A DNA stretch of 64,000 nt from an uncultured Veillonellaceae bacterium. GTDB taxonomy: Bacteria > Bacillota > Negativicutes > Selenomonadales > Selenomonadaceae. How positions within the stretch are numbered: the first letter of the stretch is position 1; each line of letters starts with the position of its first letter. Below the pieces are notes generated by a model, which was given only the letters and a program-made list of their open reading frames with translations, was not told the origin of the DNA and made no database searches. The position numbers and the translations under genes were made by a program. The DNA is taken from NCBI GenBank assembly GCA_900314825.1, contig OMWS01000001.1:1-64000 (forward strand). Direction: 5' to 3'. Below, piece by piece: positions 32,729-40,753 of the stretch.

Positions 32729-33760
32729 ATGGCAGATATGTACGGCCTGAGTGACGACGAAGGCGAGCTCACCAACCAGCAGAAAGCGGCGATCCTGTTC
32801 ATCGCGCTGGGGCCCGAGTACTCCGCGAAGCTCTTCAAGCATATGGATGATGACGAGATCGAGCGCGTCACGCTCGAGATCGCGAACCAGAAACAGGTCA
32901 GCGCCGAGACGAAAGCCTCCGTCATCAGCGAATTCTACCAGATGGCCATGGCGAAAGATTACATTTCGACCGGCGGCCTCGAGTACGCGCAGAACGTCCT
33001 CGAGAAAGCGCTCGGCACCGAAAAAGCCATGGACATCATCAACCGCCTCACGACGAGCCTCCAAGTGCGCCCGTTCGACTTCCTGCGGAAGACCGATCCA
33101 TCGCAACTTTTGAACTTTATCCAGAACGAGCATCCGCAGACGATCGCGCTCATCATGGCCTACCTCGAGCCCGAGCAGGCAGCGACCGTCCTCGGCTCGC
33201 TGCCGCCCGACCAGCAGGCGGATGTCGCAAAGCGCATCGCCGTCATGGACCGCACATCGCCGGATGTCATCCGCGAGGTCGAGCGCGTGCTCGAGCGCAA
33301 GCTTTCGACGCTCGTCACGCAGGACTTCACGACAGCCGGCGGCATCCAGAGCGTCGTCGAGATGCTCAACCGCGTCGACCGCACGACCGAGAAATCCATC
33401 CTCGAAAACCTCGAGGTCGACAACCCCGAGCTCGCCGAGGAGATCAAGCGCCGCATGTTCGTGTTCGAAGACATCGTCATGCTCGACGATCGCTCGCTCC
33501 AGATGGTGCTGCGCGATGTCGATACGAAAGACCTTTCGCTCGCCCTCAAGGCAACGCCGAAAGAAGTCGCAGACAAAGTCTTCAAGAATATGTCGTCGCG
33601 TGCTGCCGACATGCTCAAAGAAGAAATCGAATTCATGGGCCCCGTCAAGATCCGCGACGTCGAAGAAGCCCAGCAGAAGATCGTCAATGTCATCCGCTCG
33701 AAGGAGGACAAGGGCGAGATCGTCATTTCGCGCGGCAAGGGGGACGAGATGATTGTCTAA
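32729..33760 (+). CDS. fliG: Flagellar motor switch protein FliG
   Basis: A 343-residue rotor protein. The N-terminal FliF-binding domain covers about 1-110. The middle domain has the FliM-contact EHPQ motif in QNEHPQTIALIMAYLEPEQA (near 131) and a second DDRSLQMVLRDV. The C-terminal torque helix has charged residues, MLKEEIEFMGPVKIRDVEEAQ. It transmits torque from the stator and switches with CheY-P through FliM. It overlaps fliH by 8 bases. Confidence 0.97.
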   Translation: MADMYGLSDDEGELTNQQKAAILFIALGPEYSAKLFKHMDDDEIERVTLEIANQKQVSAETKASVISEFYQMAMAKDYISTGGLEYAQNVLEKALGTEKAMDIINRLTTSLQVRPFDFLRKTDPSQLLNFIQNEHPQTIALIMAYLEPEQAATVLGSLPPDQQADVAKRIAVMDRTSPDVIREVERVLERKLSTLVTQDFTTAGGIQSVVEMLNRVDRTTEKSILENLEVDNPELAEEIKRRMFVFEDIVMLDDRSLQMVLRDVDTKDLSLALKATPKEVADKVFKNMSSRAADMLKEEIEFMGPVKIRDVEEAQQKIVNVIRSKEDKGEIVISRGKGDEMIV

Positions 33761-34556
33761 AATCATCAAGGCAGCCGATTGGAAAGAAAAACCAAAGCTC
33801 ATCGACGTGCCCGAGCCGCCGAAACCGCCACAGACGGAAGAGGAAGAACTCGCCGCGGAAGGCCGTTTCGACGAGGAAGCTCAGGCGCGGATGCTTGCCG
33901 AGATTGAGAAAAAACAGCAAAAGGCAGAAAAGCTCCTCGCCGATGCCCGCAAGGAATGCGCGGAACTGAAACAGAAGACGGCGAGCGACTGCGACCGCAT
34001 GCGCGAGGAGACGAAGCAGGAATGCGAAGAGCTCCGCGAAGATGCGCGCCAGTCCGGCCACGCCGAGGGATTGCAGCAAGGCCTGGAAGAAGGCAAGAAA
34101 CAGGCGCAGCAGGAGATGGCGGACGCCATCCAGCAGGCGAACAAGAAAGCCGAAAAGACGCTGAAGGATGCGAAGGACGCGACGAGCTACTATCTTGCGA
34201 AAGCAGAAGATGACGTCACGTCCATCGCGCTCGCCGTCGTCGAGAAGATCCTGCCGCAGCACTTCATCGACGTGCCGCAGATCATCCTGCCGCTCGTGCA
34301 GCAGGCGCTCGAAAAGGTCAAAGACCAGAAGGAAATCAACATCCATGTCGCGCCGGCCGTCTACGACCTTGTGCTCATGGCGCGTGATGAATTCCGCAGC
34401 CGCCTCTCGGGCGCGGGCGCCGAGCTCTCCGTCACAAGCGACGAAAGCCTCGTGCCGGGCGATTGCGTCATCGAGACGCCGAACGGCAACGTCGATGCGC
34501 GCCTCCAGACGCAGATCGAGCTCATCCGCCAGGCCGTCGAAGAAATGAAGGCCTGA
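33753..34556 (+). CDS. fliH: Flagellar assembly protein FliH
   Basis: A 267-residue regulator of the export ATPase FliI. It has the long Glu/Lys/Gln coiled coil (about 35-150) with the GxxxG-like run SGHAEGLQQGLEEGKKQ, then the C-terminal V-ATPase-E-like domain (about 155-265) including ALAVVEKILPQHF and the terminal DARLQTQIELIRQAVEEM. A TTG start at 33753 overlaps the end of fliG by 8 bases. FliH holds FliI at the export gate and FliM/FliN at the C-ring. Confidence 0.92.
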   Translation: MSKIIKAADWKEKPKLIDVPEPPKPPQTEEEELAAEGRFDEEAQARMLAEIEKKQQKAEKLLADARKECAELKQKTASDCDRMREETKQECEELREDARQSGHAEGLQQGLEEGKKQAQQEMADAIQQANKKAEKTLKDAKDATSYYLAKAEDDVTSIALAVVEKILPQHFIDVPQIILPLVQQALEKVKDQKEINIHVAPAVYDLVLMARDEFRSRLSGAGAELSVTSDESLVPGDCVIETPNGNVDARLQTQIELIRQAVEEMKA

Positions 34557-34620
34557 AATCCATCGTCGATGTTCCTTGTGATCCCTGATGTATCCGAGCC
34601 ATTGAGGAAGTGATTGTCCG

Positions 34621-35937
34621 ATGCAGGTCGATATCAAGAAATTCACGGATGCCATCCATGATTCCGTTTCCATCAAGCTCACGGGCAAAGTCACGCAGGT
34701 CATCGGCCTCGTCATCGAATCGCAAGGACCGACGGTCAGCGTCGGCGAGCTCTGCTACGTGAGTTCGCATTTCCCGAACGTCCCGCCCGTGCCGGCCGAA
34801 GTCGTCGGTTTCCGGGAGGGATTTGTCATGCTCATGCCCGTCGGCGAGATGCAGGGCATCGGCCCGGGCTGCGAAGTCGTCTCGGCGCAAAAAACACTGA
34901 AAGTCAAAGTCGGCCCGGAACTCCTCGGCCGCGTGCTCGACGGCCTCGGCAACCCGATGGACGAAAAAGGACCGATCCTTTCGAAAAAAGAATATCCGCT
35001 CCAGGCGCCGCCGCCTGCGCCGCTCACCCGTCCGCGCATCCACGATCACCTCTATGTCGGCGTGCGCGCGATTGACGGGCTCATCACGATGGGCGATGGC
35101 CAGCGCATCGGCATCATGGCGGGCTCGGGCGTCGGCAAATCGACGCTGCTCTCCATGATCGCGCGCAATACGGAAGCCGACATCAGCGTCATCGCGCTCG
35201 TCGGCGAGCGTGGCCGCGAGGTGCGCGACTTCATTGAGCGCGACCTCGGCGAGGAAGGGCTCAAGCGTTCCGTCGTCGTCGTCGCGACCTCGGATCAGCC
35301 GGCCCTCGTGCGCATCAAAGGCGCGATGACCGCCACGGCCATCGCGGAGTATTTCCGCGACCAAGGCCACAAGGTCATCCTCATGATGGACTCCGTCACG
35401 CGTTTCGCCATGGCGCAGCGCGAAGTCGGACTCACGATCGGCGAGCCGCCGGCGACGCGCGGCTATACGCCGTCCGTCTTTGCCATGCTGCCGCGTCTCC
35501 TCGAGCGTGCGGGCACGAGCGGCAAGGGCTCGATCACGGGCATCTACACCGTGCTCGTCGATGGCGACGACATGAATGAGCCGATCGCCGACGCCGTGCG
35601 CTCCATCCTCGACGGCCATATCGTACTCTCGCGCAATATTGCCGCGCAGAACCATTTTCCAGCCATCGACATCATGACGAGCGTCAGCCGTGTCATGAAC
35701 GAAGTCGTGACGCCCGAGCATCTCAAAGCCGCGCAGCGCATGCGCCAGCTCATGGCCGTCTACCGCGATGCAGAAGACCTCATCCACATCGGCGCCTATG
35801 TCAAAGGATCGAGCGCGAAAATCGACGAGTCCATCGCGAAGATCGATGCGATCAACGATTTCCTGTGCCAGGGCATTTTCGAAGTGGACACCTATGAAGC
35901 GACGGAAGAGAAGCTTCAGGGCATCACGGGCGACTGA
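34621..35937 (+). CDS. fliI: Flagellum-specific export ATPase FliI
   Basis: A 438-residue F1-beta-like ATPase powering flagellar type III export. Walker A is GSGVGKSTLLSMIAR (near 168), Walker B is VILMMDSVTRFAMAQREVGL (DSVTRFA, near 257), and the family block GEPPATRGYTPSVFA follows. The N-terminal beta barrel (about 20-90) and the C-terminal helical domain are complete. RBS gaggaag precedes the start. Two bases separate it from fliJ. Confidence 0.98.
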   Translation: MQVDIKKFTDAIHDSVSIKLTGKVTQVIGLVIESQGPTVSVGELCYVSSHFPNVPPVPAEVVGFREGFVMLMPVGEMQGIGPGCEVVSAQKTLKVKVGPELLGRVLDGLGNPMDEKGPILSKKEYPLQAPPPAPLTRPRIHDHLYVGVRAIDGLITMGDGQRIGIMAGSGVGKSTLLSMIARNTEADISVIALVGERGREVRDFIERDLGEEGLKRSVVVVATSDQPALVRIKGAMTATAIAEYFRDQGHKVILMMDSVTRFAMAQREVGLTIGEPPATRGYTPSVFAMLPRLLERAGTSGKGSITGIYTVLVDGDDMNEPIADAVRSILDGHIVLSRNIAAQNHFPAIDIMTSVSRVMNEVVTPEHLKAAQRMRQLMAVYRDAEDLIHIGAYVKGSSAKIDESIAKIDAINDFLCQGIFEVDTYEATEEKLQGITGD

Positions 35938-35939
35938 TC

Positions 35940-36404
35940 ATGAAAAAATTCAAGTTCCAGCTCGAAACGCTCTTGCGCGTCACGCGCAGCAAGAAGGAAG
36001 ATGCCGAGGTCGCGTTCGCCGAAGCGTCGCGCAGCCTCGAAGAAAAACGCGCCGTCATGCAACAGTTGCTCGAAGAGATGCAGCGCGGCCAGCGCGAATT
36101 TGAAAATCTCACGCAGGCCGGCAAGCGCGTGACGGTCGGAAAACTCATGGACTACCATAATTTTTTCAACTGGAAGCGCGAGCAGATCGAGATCCAGCAG
36201 CAGATCATCCTGACGGCGAAGGCCGAGCGGCAAAAAAAGCTCAAGGAACTGTTGGAGCTCATGAGCTACCTCAAGAGCATCGAGCAGTTGCGCGAGAAGC
36301 GCTTGCAAGAATATAAAGATGCAGCCCTCCACGAAGAGCAGAAGATGCTCGACGAGATCGGCCTGCAACTATTTATGAGAAACGGGAAGAGGGATGCCGT
36401 ATGA
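35940..36404 (+). CDS. fliJ: Flagellar export chaperone FliJ
   Basis: A 154-residue all-helical coiled-coil protein beginning MKKFKFQLETLLRVTRSKK, the typical FliJ opening, and rich in Glu, Lys, Arg and Gln throughout. FliJ sits in the FliI hexamer like the gamma stalk of F1 and escorts export chaperones. Position between fliI and the transglycosylase gene, with a 4-base overlap to the latter, supports the call. Confidence 0.9.
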   Translation: MKKFKFQLETLLRVTRSKKEDAEVAFAEASRSLEEKRAVMQQLLEEMQRGQREFENLTQAGKRVTVGKLMDYHNFFNWKREQIEIQQQIILTAKAERQKKLKELLELMSYLKSIEQLREKRLQEYKDAALHEEQKMLDEIGLQLFMRNGKRDAV

Positions 36405-37078
36405 TCGATGTCGTGAACATGGCAGACATCGCGCACGTGCAGCAGCGCATCAAAGAGCTGCAGAAATCATTTGGCCAGCTCCAGCAGGTGCCGGGCGGCG
36501 CTGTCGGCTTTGATGATATGCTCCAGCGCACGATGAAAGCGCAGGAAGCCGCGCACCAAGCGAAAACGCAGAACGCGGCACCGGAAAGCGCGACGAGCAA
36601 AACACCAGCGGCCACGCAGGCAGCAGATGCAACGAATCAAGCGAAGACAACGCTGCCTGTCAACGTCGGCACGGGGCTGAAAGCCGTATCTGATCTTCCT
36701 CCGGCAAATGGCGACCTTTCCTCGATGGTGCAGGCGGCCGCGCAGCGTGAGAACGTCGATGCACGCCTCGTCAATGCCATTGCGCAGGCCGAGTCCGGCG
36801 GTGACCAATCCGCCGTCTCACCCGTCGGCGCCATTGGCGTCATGCAGCTCATGCCGGACACGGCGGCAGGCCTCGGCGTCGATCCCTATGACGAGCAGCA
36901 AAATGTCGAGGGCGGCGCGAAATATCTGCGCGAGATGCTCGACACGTTCGGCGGCGACGTGCGCAAAGCCGTCGCAGCGTACAATGCCGGCCCAGCCGCC
37001 GTCAAAGCGTATGGCGGCGTGCCGCCGTATCCCGAGACGCAGGAATACGTCGATCGCGTGCTCGATCTGTATCGTTGA
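36401..37078 (+). CDS. Flagellar-operon lytic transglycosylase, SLT fold
   Basis: A 225-residue protein with a C-terminal SLT (goose-lysozyme-like) domain (about 105-222): catalytic glutamate in AIAQAESGGDQSAVSPVGAIG, then GVMQLMPDTAAGLGV and VAAYNAGPAAVKAYGG. It cleaves peptidoglycan glycan strands, presumably to let the rod pass. There is no signal peptide: the N-terminus is an amphipathic helix (ADIAHVQQRIKELQKSFGQL) followed by a Thr/Ala-rich linker. Export through the flagellar gate, as for the rod-cap muramidase FlgJ, is the likely route (inference). No flgJ is seen in the window. Confidence 0.9.
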   Translation: MIDVVNMADIAHVQQRIKELQKSFGQLQQVPGGAVGFDDMLQRTMKAQEAAHQAKTQNAAPESATSKTPAATQAADATNQAKTTLPVNVGTGLKAVSDLPPANGDLSSMVQAAAQRENVDARLVNAIAQAESGGDQSAVSPVGAIGVMQLMPDTAAGLGVDPYDEQQNVEGGAKYLREMLDTFGGDVRKAVAAYNAGPAAVKAYGGVPPYPETQEYVDRVLDLYR

Positions 37079-37173
37079 TGTACCACGAAAGATAACTTTT
37101 GCATGTACTGTCAATGCAGCAGAAATGCTTGCAAAAGCACAGATTCGAATTTTGACTTCGAGAGGTGAACCCT

Positions 37174-37830
37174 ATGGCAGAAGAAGAAGAAGAGCAGCCG
37201 AAGAAAAAGCATCGCTTTTTGAAGATCCTCCTGGCGCTCTTTTTGCTCCTCGTGCTCATCGTCGGCGGCTTTGCGCTCGGCACTTATCTGCGCATCTTCG
37301 ATACGCAGCAGGCGAATGAGACGCTCGGCCTCTATAATCTGCCGGTCATCGGCCAGTATTTCGTGAAGCCGGCGCCGACGGAAGAGGAAATGGAAAACAC
37401 GCCGGCCGAAGACGTCAAGCCCGACCCGAAAGCCGACGAGAAGAACAAGGACAAAGACAAGCAGTCGAAGAAAGTCCAGCTCTCGAAGAAGGAAATCGAG
37501 AAGCAGATGAAAGATCGCGAGGCCGCCGAGCGCAAGCGCGTCTCAAAGCTTGCGCGCCTCTACAATGAAATGAAGCCGGCCGATGCAGCCGCTGCGCTCG
37601 ACGAGATCGATGACGACGCATGCGTCGCGATCCTTCAGCGTATGGATGAAGGCCAGGCTGCGAAAGTCCTCTCGGAGTTCGAGCCGTCAAAAGCCGCGCG
37701 CCTCACGAAGATCATCTACGAAGGCACGCAGAAGAAAATGACGAGCCCGAGCGATCTGGAGAAAATGCTCCAGCAGCAGAATGACGATAACGCACAGGAC
37801 GAAAGCGCTACACAAACGGCGGCGCAATGA
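37174..37830 (+). CDS. MotE-like flagellar protein (MgtE N-terminal-like domain)
   Basis: A 218-residue single-pass membrane protein. A basic N-terminus (KKKHRFLK) precedes a membrane segment at about 18-40, then an acidic linker, a coiled coil (about 105-135), and a MgtE-N/FliG-middle-like helical domain (about 135-200) with YNEMKPADAAAALDEIDDDA and AAKVLSEFEPSKAARLTKII. This is the YlxF/MotE layout. MotE-type proteins assist stator or export functions in other flagella; the exact role here is unproven. ATG 37174 follows agaggtg. Confidence 0.85.
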   Translation: MAEEEEEQPKKKHRFLKILLALFLLLVLIVGGFALGTYLRIFDTQQANETLGLYNLPVIGQYFVKPAPTEEEMENTPAEDVKPDPKADEKNKDKDKQSKKVQLSKKEIEKQMKDREAAERKRVSKLARLYNEMKPADAAAALDEIDDDACVAILQRMDEGQAAKVLSEFEPSKAARLTKIIYEGTQKKMTSPSDLEKMLQQQNDDNAQDESATQTAAQ

Positions 37831-37897
37831 AATTTTCATTTAAGTAAATCGAAAAACATTCGATAATAAACATGGAACGTGAAGGGAGGTGAAAAAC

Positions 37898-39652
37898 ATG
37901 AACAATGTACAAATCATGAGCACGAGCCCGCAGGCCGGCAGCGCCAAGGCAGCGAGCAGCACGAAAAGCGTCAAGGCGATGAAATCCACGTCGCAATCGA
38001 CGGGATTCGACGACGTGCTGCAAAAGAGCCAGACGCCGACGGACGACAAGGCGGCGGTGCAGGATAACACAGCAAAGGCAACCGCGCAGGATTCAAATGA
38101 TGCCGCACAGGCAGCAAAAGACGTTGCGGCCGACGCAAAGGATGCAATGGATGCCGCGGCCGTGGCAGAAGTGACAAGAAAGGCTGACACGAAACCAGCG
38201 AAGCAGACGTCCAAAACTGGCAAGGACGCCAAAGAAATGACAGCGACAGATGATGGCAAGGAAGCTTTGGCAGACCTGGACGACAGCGCGGCGGTGAATG
38301 TCGCAAGCGCGATCCTCGCCACGAAACTTTCCGCGGTGCAGACGATGCTGACGGGCGAACTGAAGACGCTGGCGAAAGATGCGCTGGGCACGGCGAAAGG
38401 CCCGGTCGCGCATGCGGTCGAAGACCTCGCGCAAGCGCTGCTCGATGCCTCGTCGCAAAAGACGGAGACGGCAAGCGACCTCATGTCGCTCCTTCCGCAG
38501 ACGGCGACGACGGGCAAAGCGCAGCAGGCGATGCTTGCGATGCTTTCGGGCCAGAACACGACAGCGCAGGACGCGCAGTCGGCACTTGCCTCGCTCCTCC
38601 AGAAAGATGCGAATCCGCAGCAGACGCTGACGCAGCTGCAGGCGCTGATGGCGAACGTTGCATCGAAACCAGAAATAGCGACGGCGATGCCAAACGCCCT
38701 GCAAGGAAATGTGTCGCAGACGAATGCACAGCAGAATGCCTTTGCCTCGCTCCAGAGCTTGGCGACGCCAGCCGTCCAGCAGACGGTCACGCAGGCCGCG
38801 CCGCTCTTCGCGAGCCTCCAGAATGCACCGGCAGCGCAGACGAAGAACGAGACGACGAGCGTTAGTGACTTTGCGAATCTCCTTGGGACGACAGTGACAG
38901 AGGAGGCGCCAAGCGTTGATCTTGGCCAGCAAGTCCTCGCGGCGTTCCAGCAGCAGGCGGGCGCCAATGCCGATGCAAATCAGCAAGGCGCACAGCAGCA
39001 GGCGATGACGGAACTGCTGATGACGCAGGATGGCGAGCAGGCGGTCACGCAGCTGCCGGAAGAAGCAGCCTTCGACAAAGCGCCCACGACGCAGGAAGCG
39101 GTCCCCTCGCAGCCTGCTGGCATCACGAGCTTCGCGCAGACGCCCCAGAACCTTGACGGGACGCAGCAGGCGTCGTCCACGCAGGCGCCACAGCAGCCCC
39201 AGACGGATTATGATATCCCGCAGCAGATCGTCGACCAGGCGCGCCTCATCCAGCGCGGGCAGGAGACCGAGATGGTCATCCACCTGAAGCCGGAGCATCT
39301 CGGCGACCTCACACTCCGCGTGTCCGTCGGTGCGAATGGCGCAGTCAATGCGTCGTTCCATTCGAACAACGCAGAGGTCCGCACAATCATCGAGAACACG
39401 CTCGTCCAGCTCAAGCAGGAACTCAACAATCAGGGATTGAAAGTCGACAACGTCGGCGTCTATGCCGGTCTCGCCGATGGCGGCTTGCCGCAGCAGGATG
39501 GCGGCCAGCAGCAGGCGTTCCAGCAAGGCAGCCAGCGTCATCACTCGACGCAGGAAAGCGCTGAGGCGTTCGAGGACGGGCAGGAGCTCGCGGCAGCGCT
39601 CGCCGCGCAAAAGGAAAACGCAGCCACGGACGGCGTCGATTATCGGGTGTAA
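37898..39652 (+). CDS. fliK: Flagellar hook-length control protein FliK
   Basis: A 584-residue exported ruler. The N-terminal ~440 residues are low-complexity, rich in Ala, Gln, Thr and Asp. The conserved C-terminal Flg_hook domain (about 445-540) has ETEMVIHLKPEHLGDLTLRV and ENTLVQLKQELNNQGLKV, which switches FlhB from hook to filament export. A Gln/Gly-rich tail follows. ATG 37898 has gaagggaggtg just upstream; an in-frame GTG at 37889 is within that RBS. Position between motE and flgD fits. Confidence 0.93.
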   Translation: MNNVQIMSTSPQAGSAKAASSTKSVKAMKSTSQSTGFDDVLQKSQTPTDDKAAVQDNTAKATAQDSNDAAQAAKDVAADAKDAMDAAAVAEVTRKADTKPAKQTSKTGKDAKEMTATDDGKEALADLDDSAAVNVASAILATKLSAVQTMLTGELKTLAKDALGTAKGPVAHAVEDLAQALLDASSQKTETASDLMSLLPQTATTGKAQQAMLAMLSGQNTTAQDAQSALASLLQKDANPQQTLTQLQALMANVASKPEIATAMPNALQGNVSQTNAQQNAFASLQSLATPAVQQTVTQAAPLFASLQNAPAAQTKNETTSVSDFANLLGTTVTEEAPSVDLGQQVLAAFQQQAGANADANQQGAQQQAMTELLMTQDGEQAVTQLPEEAAFDKAPTTQEAVPSQPAGITSFAQTPQNLDGTQQASSTQAPQQPQTDYDIPQQIVDQARLIQRGQETEMVIHLKPEHLGDLTLRVSVGANGAVNASFHSNNAEVRTIIENTLVQLKQELNNQGLKVDNVGVYAGLADGGLPQQDGGQQQAFQQGSQRHHSTQESAEAFEDGQELAAALAAQKENAATDGVDYRV

Positions 39653-39684
39653 AAAGTAGAAAGCCCGAAAAGGAGGCTTGGAAC

Positions 39685-40233
39685 ATGGCAAATACGCTCA
39701 ACACGGTCACGGTCGATGGCGTGACGTACAGCGCCGAAGACTATGCGAAGCAGCAGACAGCGGCAGCGTCCTCGGCAGTAAATGCGAACAGCGCGCTCGG
39801 CAAAGATGCATTTTTGCAGCTGCTCGTGACGCAGATGCAGTATCAGGATCCGCTCGATCCGCAGGACAACAGCGAATATCTCTCGCAGCTCGCGCAGTTC
39901 TCGGCCCTCGAGCAGATGTCGAATGTCGCGACGGCGCTCGAAAAGACGAATACGCTCGTCAGCAACATCGATACGAGTATGCTCGTCGGCCAGCTCAGCG
40001 GCATGATCGGGAAAGATTTGCAGTGGACGTCGACAGTCGCGGTCACGAACAGCGATGGCACGGCGGTCACGGACAGCAATGGCAAGGCCAAGACGACGAC
40101 CACGACGTACGAAGGTACGGTCACGGGCGTCAGCATTTCGGACGGCAGCCCGAGCATCATCGCGAAAGGCACGGACGGCCAGACGTATAAGGTCGCGATC
40201 AGCGACATCACGCGCGTCGGCACCGGCAGCTAA
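39685..40233 (+). CDS. flgD: Flagellar hook-capping protein FlgD
   Basis: A 182-residue hook cap protein needed for FlgE polymerisation. The N-terminal signature LLVTQMQYQDPLDPQDN (near 50) with FSALEQMSNVATAL is diagnostic. The C-terminal beta domain (about 95-180) includes GQLSGMIGKDLQWTS and ISDITRVGT. RBS aaaaggagg precedes the ATG. It lies between fliK and the small operon protein, with short gaps. Confidence 0.95.
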   Translation: MANTLNTVTVDGVTYSAEDYAKQQTAAASSAVNANSALGKDAFLQLLVTQMQYQDPLDPQDNSEYLSQLAQFSALEQMSNVATALEKTNTLVSNIDTSMLVGQLSGMIGKDLQWTSTVAVTNSDGTAVTDSNGKAKTTTTTYEGTVTGVSISDGSPSIIAKGTDGQTYKVAISDITRVGTGS

Positions 40234-40260
40234 AAACGACCACATAGGAGGGACGGAAAC

Positions 40261-40650
40261 GTGGCGGATCGCATTTTTTTCCATCCGCAGCCCATCCTGC
40301 CCATCCAGACGAATACCGGGGCACCGTCCCGGCGAGCGACCAGCACGGCGCAGACAAGCTCCGGCGACTTCGGCGCACTGCTCTCGGCCGCACAGGACAA
40401 AGTCCTTTTCTCGGCGCACGCGGAAAACCGCATGAAAGAGCGCGGCATCCAGCTGACGGAGCAAGACCTCCAGAAGCTCGACACGGCCGTCAGCGATCTC
40501 GAGAAGAAGGGCGCACGTGAATCCCTCGTGTACATGGACGGCACGGCGTTCGTCGTGAGCGTCCGCAACCGCACGGTGATCACGGCCATGGATGGCAGCA
40601 GGCCGCAGGAAAATATTATTACGAACATTGACAGCGCAGCAATTTTATAA
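40261..40650 (+). CDS. Flagellar operon protein, TIGR02530 type
   Basis: A 129-residue protein with a GTG start after ggaggg. The C-terminal half, FSAHAENRMKERGIQLTEQD and ARESLVYMDGTAFVVSVRNR, together with VITAMD, matches the small uncharacterised flagellar operon protein that lies between flgD and flgE in many Firmicutes and spirochaetes. Its function is not known. The order here supports the call. Confidence 0.85.
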   Translation: MADRIFFHPQPILPIQTNTGAPSRRATSTAQTSSGDFGALLSAAQDKVLFSAHAENRMKERGIQLTEQDLQKLDTAVSDLEKKGARESLVYMDGTAFVVSVRNRTVITAMDGSRPQENIITNIDSAAIL

Positions 40651-40753
40651 AGAGAATCGGACCTACGGGAGATTCCGGGACGCGGACTGACAGAAGCGTT
40701 CCAAAACAAATTGCTGCATGTCTTCGTTCCTTGATTGAAAGGAAGCATGCACT

